Shown here piece after piece: positions 28,301 through 37,300 of a stretch of 64,000 nucleotides of DNA. Position 1 is the first letter of the stretch; every line of letters begins with the position of its first letter. Origin of the DNA: Larimichthys crocea (Eukaryota > Chordata > Actinopteri > Sciaenidae); assembly GCF_000972845.2 (NCBI RefSeq), contig NC_040028.1, positions 15,436,871 to 15,500,870 of the forward strand. Reading direction: 5' to 3'. Under the pieces are notes generated by a model that was not told the DNA's origin, searched no databases, and worked only from the letters and a program-made list of their open reading frames with translations. The position numbers and the translations under genes were made by a program.

Positions 28301-31300
28301 TAGTTGACGACATGCCAGTTAGACTTGTAGGTCTTAATGCACTGAGGAGACAAGAGAAACAAATTAAACACCAACTAAAACATACCATACAGTGTGTAAA
28401 TGCTAGAAAATACACAGTGCAGTGGTATTTCATGGCTGTGTTAAGGTGTCAGTATGCGTCAAAAGGAACTACTTTGTAAGAACTAGTTTGTTGTCCAATC
28501 ATGTCTGAAGGAAGGAGTGTTATAGATGTTCGAAGACATATTATTCAGTCACTGATTGAGATGACGGTGCACACAATCTTTCCTTGAATGGCTTTAAAAC
28601 AAACAGAGGTAGTTCTGAAGAGTGAAACAATCAAAAAATCAGCCTCATAGCTGAGTCAAATTTGTGTATAAAAACAGGTATAATTGTGAGATTGTTGGTT
28701 TGGGAAAGAAATTCCAGTGTTGGAGCACTGTCTACATCTGACTGGCACTTCGGTTGAACCACGTTGACACCTTTATAAGATTTAGCATTACACTCCTATA
28801 ACACTGCCAGGCTCGCAAAGAACCAGTCAGAAAAAAATGTAAACACTGGGTGCCTCAGTTACCCACAATGCAACCTAACTGCCAGCAGGTCAGATATTCA
28901 GGTGTGTTATGTACAGCAGAAGTGTGTAGTTAGCAGCAGCTTAGATTTTTCTAATTTGAGATAGAAAGAAAGTAGTGTTGAATTGTTCCGATAAATTAAA
29001 ATACAGTTTCTGACTTTAGCAAGAAAACACAATCACAATGCAATGGTTGTTTTGAGCAATAATTAAAAAGTCTGAAGGAAAAAAGGAGTGCATGGTTGGA
29101 TGTTCACACCGCACCTCAGTCCACCCACCAGTACAAACTGGAAGGGAGTGTATCCCTGTCTCCCTTTACTTAGAAGAGAGACATCTGTTCATTGTTAGAG
29201 TCAGAGATAGGAGAAGCGCTCTGGTATCCATTCTGCAGAAATGCGTGCCGTTTACAAGAACTGCTCCGTCAGGGAGGCAAAAATGCAACCTGATCAGGAG
29301 AGCGATCGGAAACAGAGAGGCTACCCGTTGGGTTGACCCGCACAGCTGTCCTGGTGACGTCACACTTGACCGGGAGTCTTAGTTTCTTTATGTCTTCAGA
29401 CAAGGCTCCTTAAAAACTGACCTTAGACCTGACCTGACCTTTGAACTGTTGGCAGCCAGTTGGTCTACAGATTAAAAAGACAGCAAGAGCAGTGTGCACA
29501 GGCCGGATGGTAACCTGCTGTGTAGCCATAATTCATCATTTTTCAGCACCAACTAGAAATAATACATAACAAGTAGTTTCTCATTTCCACAGCAATTAAA
29601 TTACTAAACAAAACAAAACTTTTTAGGAGTGTTTAAACTTGTTCTGTCGTATGCTGAACCATTAGATAGCAGCAGACAGACAGCACCGAACCAACGCTGA
29701 CAGAAAATAACCAGAAGTCTGAAATACTTGTGGACTGTAGAAATTAATTGCTCTTTATCATTCCTATGTCCCCTGGAATAAAAAAGATATAACTGAATAA
29801 ATACAGTATAAATATTTCAGCTGCTTCCAGTAATGATCTGTAATGAGTCCAGATAGCATCCACGCAACAGGCTGCTTCCTGATGTGCTGTGTACATTGCT
29901 GCTAATATTAGGTCCCAAATTAGGAAATGAGTCACATTAGTGTCACCGCGAATTGTTTGTGTTGTTTACGTGCGTGTGATATACCTTCCATAACCACTTC
30001 CTAACCTTTTGTGCCAGACTTTTTCATGTTTTGTAATTAAATAAACAGTCTTTAGACTTAATTTCATATCTACAGATATAAAAGTCTCATTCTAGAGTAA
30101 CAAAAACTAAATAATTCTGACTTTCAGGTGATTATACACCCAATATATGTACAATTACATTCCATTTTGCCATATTCAGTATATAAAGCTCCCTAAATCT
30201 TATACACTGGACCTTTAAGGGGTTAATACTAATCTACTTGCTTTATTACTGTGCAGATTTGACTGACATCACTTTTTTTCCACATATATGTGGAAGCCAA
30301 TGAAAAGGATATCGAAATCTGTTGTAACTTTGGGTTTGAGCAACTGCGTCTTAGATAAACACACAATTTTTCCAAAGAGGTTGATTAAGAAAATGTGTTT
30401 TCAGGGCCTTTAAATCTGCTTACCTCTTGGACGAACAGACTCTGAGCCTCCCTCTCTGCATTTTCAGGCACTGTGGGGTAGAGTGTCCTCCCTTGCCGCC
30501 TCAGAGTTGAAATCTGTAAAACAAAGCGGTCGTTTATTCAACAAGAGAAACAGAACGGGGGAAATTACAACAAACCTGACAACGCTGTAAAAGTGAAATT
30601 GAAACAAAGTGTGGAAGACATTGCTCAAGCTGGACACCTTTACCCAGTGTTACAGTTTGTGGTCTCAGCTGGACACAGTTGCTCCGGGGGCGTTCTTTCA
30701 AATATTATTCTATGTTTGAGAAAGGACTGATGACTTTCTGAGGGTTCAAAGGGGCAGTATGTGAGGGAGGCAGGATGCTTAGTCCATACTGTTCAGCTCC
30801 AGGACCAGCAGACACACCCTGAGTCTGGCTCTCTGCCATTGTTGTACAGACAAACTTTGAGTAATCAGCATCCCAGCACCTCTAATCACCTCTTTGTTTA
30901 AGCCCTTCATTAATGACCAACAAGTTCACTGAGTGCTTCGTAGCCAAAGAGCAGTTTCAGAGCACAACAGAACTCAAAGCTCTGCTTCCAAGTCAAAACC
31001 TGAAATCATATTAGTCGTCTTCAGCTGGCACAAAATGCTGCTGCACGTCTTTTAACTGGCACAAGCAGATATGAGCACATTTCACCTATTTTAGCTTCAC
31101 TCCACTGGCTGCCTGTCCATTTAAGGATTCTTTTAGAAATTCTTTGCTATTTGCTTTTAAAGCCTTGAATGGCCTTGCCCCACCTTACCTCTCTGAGCTG
31201 CTGCACCCCTATACGCCTAGCCGTTCTCTCAGGTCAGCTGGACCAGCTGCTCCTGACAGTGCCTAAAGCTCGGCTTAAGCTCAGAGGGGATCGAGTGTTT

Positions 31301-34300
31301 GCCGTCGCAGCTCCAAAACTTTGGAACGAATTGCCGCTGCACATTAGACAGGCCTCCTCTCTGTCTCATTTTAAAACCCACCTCTTCTCATTGGCTTTTG
31401 ACACCATGTAGAGGGTTGATTTTATGTGTATACATGGATATTTTTTTTAATCTTGTGCTGTTTTTATTGTGTTTCTATTGTGTTTTATCTTGTTGTGCAG
31501 CACTTTGGAAACCTTGTGTTTGATAAAAATTGTGCTATATAAGTAAAGTTGGATTGGTTTAGATTGAGAGCCGTTCTAGCTGTTGGCTGCAGTTTCGCAA
31601 TACACACATCTGTACTTAAAAATTATGTATAATTAATATATGTGTCGTTACAGGCAGTTTGTATGAGCAACCAGGCTTCATTCAGCCCCTCTTAGATCCA
31701 CGACTGTGATCACACATTTAGATTGACAGCTCTTAAGAAACCTCTGGGTGACATCATTGAAGACAATGTCCATATTCATTCATTCAAACTATGCTGAAAA
31801 CAGTCCAGCATATAAAATGAATACTTTTATCATGAGTTGTGCCTCATGGAAAAATGAATATAATAGAATAGTATATCGTTTTCTTTTCATTTATGCTTTC
31901 TGCTGTACAGAATAACTCTTCAGCTTTCCTTGACAAGATACAAGAACAAAAACATCAATTTCAAGCAGTTATATAACTGACTGATATATTGGACCAATAC
32001 TGAGTTGCGTTTAAATGATAGTATATAATTTATTCCTTTACAATAGTGACTGTTAAGAGAAATGTTGGAGCTCTCTTCCGATGTTCGACTTCTTGATTTG
32101 GAGAGGAAGAAACAGGCTGATAGTGAAACGGTTGCAGAAAATAGATCCAAGCACTAACAAATTACACATTTCCTATCTTGATGCACATTCAATAAAAGTT
32201 ATGCGGTTAATTTGTAAAGGAAATGGTGCGATTAAGTGTAAAAATACGCCATGATGCCTGCATTACACTTATCTAACCAAAAGGTCAGATTCAGTGTTTT
32301 TTCAAGCACCAGTGTGAAAGCTGAAGCACTACTGTATTAAACTTGCCCTGAGTGAAATACCGCAACATCATCACCATCAAGTCTTGGCAGAAGGATTAAT
32401 TCTGCAAATTTAAAAATAAAGTGCATTTGATCACACATAATCCCTCCGAACAAGAGTGAAATATAAATACAACCATTAAGCAATAACAGTTCAGCTGACG
32501 GCGTTAAAAGGAAACGAGTGAATTCGGGCTTTGTGCTCGAGTCAAATGCTCGTCAGCTCTGAATGTGTGCCCTGTGTTTTTTCTGCAAATCTATTCTCAA
32601 CACATTTGTGCTTCGAGCATAAATATGTTCCGTGTCAAAAGTTCACAATTTACTGTGGGCCGAATCAAATTAAACAATTTTGACCACAAAGTCTGTGAAG
32701 AGAAAAAAAAACACACACATGATAAATCAGTGCTTTTGTCAGTTTATACTGTGGAAAATAAATACTTCTGGGTTCTGGACTGCTGCCTTTGCAGACAAAA
32801 TAATCAATCCATTAATCTGGAAAATAATAGTATATAGTTAGTAATATTAGTTGCCATGTAGTATGGGGCATATTTCATGACTTATTTCACTGCAAATACA
32901 TCATGCTTAAATACTGCACAAAAAAGGCAAACAAACCAATTTTAGGAAGGTTTCAAGGGAGTGGCTATTTGGAGAAATTAAAAAATAAAGCAATATTTTA
33001 TAAAATAATCATCATCACTGCAGTTATGTATTTATTGAAACCTTAAATGACACTCCAGATGGCAACTTTTTCCTTGGCCTCCTCACTCCTCTGAATGACA
33101 TTACATTTGACCGAGCGCAGTTCGCATACACTACGACAAATTCCATACCGAGCTCGTATTTGTGAACCTGAAGTCTCCCTTTCCTCTCTGCTAGCCAGGT
33201 TTCCTGCAGAGGAGATGGTAATCTTCGCAATCCAAGCTGCAGAAATAAACAGGCATGGAGGTAAGAGGGAGCCGGGAAGTGGGCGACAGGAAGCGTTTAA
33301 TTGGGCTACAAGTCACCAGGGGGAAACTATGGGATTCTCTGGTGAAATAATCCCCAAATTAGCACAGGGTAGCTGCACTCAGCAGGACTCTATCAACAAT
33401 CTTTTTTGGAAAATCGTTTTCCTTCCTCAGCCCTAACCTCAAACAAGGAGCTCTGAACAAATCCCATGAAAAGACATAAGATAAGATATATCTTAGTCCT
33501 CCGTGCCATAGTGCCCATTTGTTATCCGAAAGTCATTAAAAACACATAAAGGAGACATACTGTTGTTGACTCAATACACATAAACTGTCTTGCTGCCATA
33601 AAAACTGCCTCAAATCTGCAGCTGAAGTACATTATTCACTACAGTCTGGGAAACATTTACTAAAAACGACAGTGTTCAGATCTTTCTGTAAATTATTTAG
33701 CCCTTTATTCATTTGACAAGACTAAGCCAAAACTAACTAATTAGTCAATCATTTTGGTGTATCCATGGGATTTGTTGACAATAACAAAAGCATATAACAC
33801 TGCCAACCGTATCCTGAAAAGCCATGCATCGTGTGTTATTAAGAATTTTTTTGGAAACTGTTGAGTGTTATGATCTGTGGGCTTTACTAAAGTATCCTAA
33901 AGTATACCTCAGATTGAGGAGAAGAGGAAAGGACGGGCCCCCACCTGGTAATCCTCAACAAATTTTTCCAGAGAACAAAAACAGAACGCAGACAGACCTA
34001 CCCAGATCTGTCTTGTGCCAACAGTGTCCAGATCAAAATCAGATGGAGATGGTGTAAACACAGGCTCACAAAAGATCAGTGAGACTTTTGATGTGCCAGT
34101 GGGGGTAACGTAAGGCAGAGACCTGATTTCAGAGGAAGAGCCAAAAATCGGATCTATACAAAATTAAAAACACAGACAGAGGAGCTCTTTCTGCCTGTTG
34201 TGGCCTTGATTTATCAACAAATAGCGTTGCATACTACATGCATATTGTGGTGTCTATATGAACACTGGCTGCAGCTCCTCCACTGAAAGGGCCTTGACAC

Positions 34301-37300
34301 AGGAGCTGATTAAAACCTTGCTTGAACAAGAGTCTGGGGAGGTCGAAACAGATGTTAGGTTCAATCACTGCGGCTGTGGCGTTTTTTTTCTCTCTCCTCT
34401 CAGTCAAGAATCACCTGTCAGCCCTTGACAACGTACTGTTTGTGTGTTAAGCTGGTATGTTATGTTCATAGCAGCAGGCTAGAGGAGCATGATACAAGAG
34501 AAGACAAAGTCAAGGCTGCCCCGCTGTCACTGAGCACCCAGCTGCCAGGCCTTTGTAAACTGTAACAAACCCTGCCTTTATACAGAGCCAAACCGAAAAC
34601 TAGAGAGTGAGTTAGCATTTTCATTACTGACAGTTTGTACATGAGAGTCACTGGGAATTATTTAAAGTTTCTTTGCCCTAAATATACTTACAGTATGTCC
34701 CCACTACACATTTAACCAGCAACTGGTTTAATGATCTGGGCTAGATGGTGGTTTTAGCTGTTCACACAAACACTAGAAACACAAGTTTGATTCAAGTTCA
34801 TCATATGTCCTTTAGAATAAAATAATACTGTATCATGGTGTTGCATTTGAAAGGATTTGAAGCCTATCCGCTTGGTGCATTTGAGTGCTATCATATAAAG
34901 AAAACAACTAGCAACTATCAAAAAAAACAAAAAAACATTGACATACAATGTGTTGACTCAAGGTTGTACTCTGAATTCCTGCGTATGATAGAGGTATTGG
35001 TTTAAAACTAACATGTACAGGGAGGATGACATGCAGCAAAGAGTTGAAATTGAACCCTGGGCCGCTGCAGCAAGGACTGAGCCTTCGTACACGGGGGCGC
35101 ACACTCTACCAACTGAGCTAACCAGAACCCCTAAAATATTTTTTGTGTTGTGAGTAGATGTTTGGGAAGTTGCGCTTCATGGACGGTGCTTTATCTCCGC
35201 AGAATTCAGGGCTCTTTGCCGACACGAACATATCAATTTATTGGTACGACATTTTATTTTGAAAGAAAAAGAAAAGCCGCTCCTCAAATTTTCTTTCACT
35301 CTTTCGACTAACACCATCATATTTTCTTTCGGACTTCCTGAAAAGAAAAGGGAATGTTACTCCCGCTGGAGCTCTGATGGAAGATTTTGTCTTCAGTGTC
35401 TTAGAAGGAAAATCAATTATAGCCCTCAATTTACAGTCTTAGGTGGCAGGTGGGAAAGAGGACGCATTTTCAAGAACTGTTTTACACTCGTATGAAACAA
35501 CAAATAGTTTTATACGTTATACTATACACAGTATCTGTAACAGTATATAGTTTCCACTGTCTTATCCTGCAGTGTAGGCATTCAGACAAAAGATGTTAAA
35601 GTCATCACGGGTAGCGGGACAAAGAATTCTCTCACTGAAAGGAGAGCTACAACAATAAAAGCCCAGGCTCTATAAACTTTCCGTTGGGCCGTGGGACCGT
35701 GAGTGGCAGGGTCAAATTTGAGGATACGCTGTACACCTCATTGCTGCTGTTGGTAAGGACACATCTTTTAAAGAAGTCTCATTTCCTGAAGTACCAGTGC
35801 TGGGGCAGATTTCCATTTTAGATTTTCCGTCCTCATCAATGGAAAAGTGTGAGGGAGCGTACGTCCTGTACAATATGGCTGCAGATAACGCTCCGCTCTG
35901 TCACAACATTGGAGACAGAATGAGCCAATTAAACAGATGGCCCCTGACCTCTCTCTTGCTACAGCATGGAAGGATGTAAACAAAAAAAAGAGTGACCCCA
36001 CCCAGTACTCACAGCACTGGCCATGCCAGAGGAAAAGACTGTAAAAGCCAAACAAATACAACAAAGAAAAGCCGCAAGTGGGCGGATAAATAATGATGTT
36101 GGACAGATAACAATAAATGGTTTGACCTTGTGTGGGTATGGAGCACTTATGCATTTATGGACCTATAGTGTGAGTATAAGCTGTGACATTTCTCAGTCTA
36201 CCATTAACACACATTATTTAGTAGATATTTTTCACCCAAAGTGCCCTGAAGTTTCCACAGCACAGGAAATTAAAGCCCTAACTCTGGCAGTGTTACTACC
36301 ACTGCCTAAGCTACATACCAACACTACTTTACATCACTTCCTTAGTCAAACACTTTCTCCATTACGAAAGTACTACACCAGTTTGTAAAGTGCGACCAGC
36401 AAAGCATGCAGGTGTGAAACTCACCTCAAAGTCCTCCAGGGGGAACTGCAGCATGTCTCTGAGGACATCGCTGAGGATCTGTGTTTTCCTCTGCACCAGC
36501 ACATTTTCATAGTCCAGTGGCTCAATCACCTTCGGTTTCACCTGGAGAACAGACAAAGCACGCTGTTACCGTAACTCCCAATAACTAAGGGTGACATTCA
36601 TGTGAAGACATAATTTCAAGATTAAAATGTTATTTTAATATTTTTTTTATGCCTTTATTAGCCTGATGGAGTCGAGAGGTGACAGGAAAAGAGGATGGAG
36701 AAACAGGTGAGTCAATGATGTCAAGTGGTTCACGGCTGGCTGTGTTTTTGTGTCACGAACAAAAGGTTCACTCCTGAGACCTTCATCAGGTAAAATCGAG
36801 AGTGAAATTGGACCTGGCGTACCGTACACATTTATTTCAAGATAATAATTATAGTATATAATTATAATGACAAACAAACAACAAAAACTACATACATATG
36901 AAAGCAAAGAAGAAGGAGAGTTTAAGTGATGGCAGCGCAGCAACAACACGTGTATTAACGGTGGAAAGCACACTGTCTATGGATGTTAAATACTGTACAG
37001 TCAGCTAAGAACCAAATAAAAACATTGATAGGACATTCTTAGTGCAGCCAAATCTATCAAATGAAGCATATAACTGTGCACAGGAGCAGAGATGGTGTTG
37101 TGCACAGAAAGGCTTCTAACGTTGAGTTAGATTGATCCAGCTGTGCTGTCACATTTGGCTTTACCAACACATGCCATCCGTTCGATACACTGAGATAAGT
37201 CTATCACGGCTCCATCTGCCCACAGAAAATACATCCGCCTCAGCAGTGGGAAAATCGTGACGAGCTTATCCCTCGCCAAACACGCATGACACGTCTGTCA

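Larger units (their letters stand above)
25274..30423. other. dock9 introns around exons 4 and 5
   Basis: Introns 25274-27106, 27177-28258 and 28342-30423. The last contains the MITE fragment at 30070-30218. No other element recognised. Confidence 0.6.
30514..36424. other. dock9 intron between exons 2 and 3 (5.9 kb)
   Basis: Contains the dead LINE (31017-31558) and the tRNA-derived SINE (35018-35133). The remaining sequence, including the open frame 33095-33436, shows no recognised feature. Confidence 0.6.

Noticed and set aside
33095..33436. 113-codon plus-strand open frame
   Set aside because: No recognised domain and no exon signals; could be a conserved non-coding block but that cannot be judged from one sequence.
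35060..35133. tRNA-like sequence with A and B boxes
   Set aside because: The distance between boxes is too large, the acceptor stem does not pair, and it continues into a SINE body.
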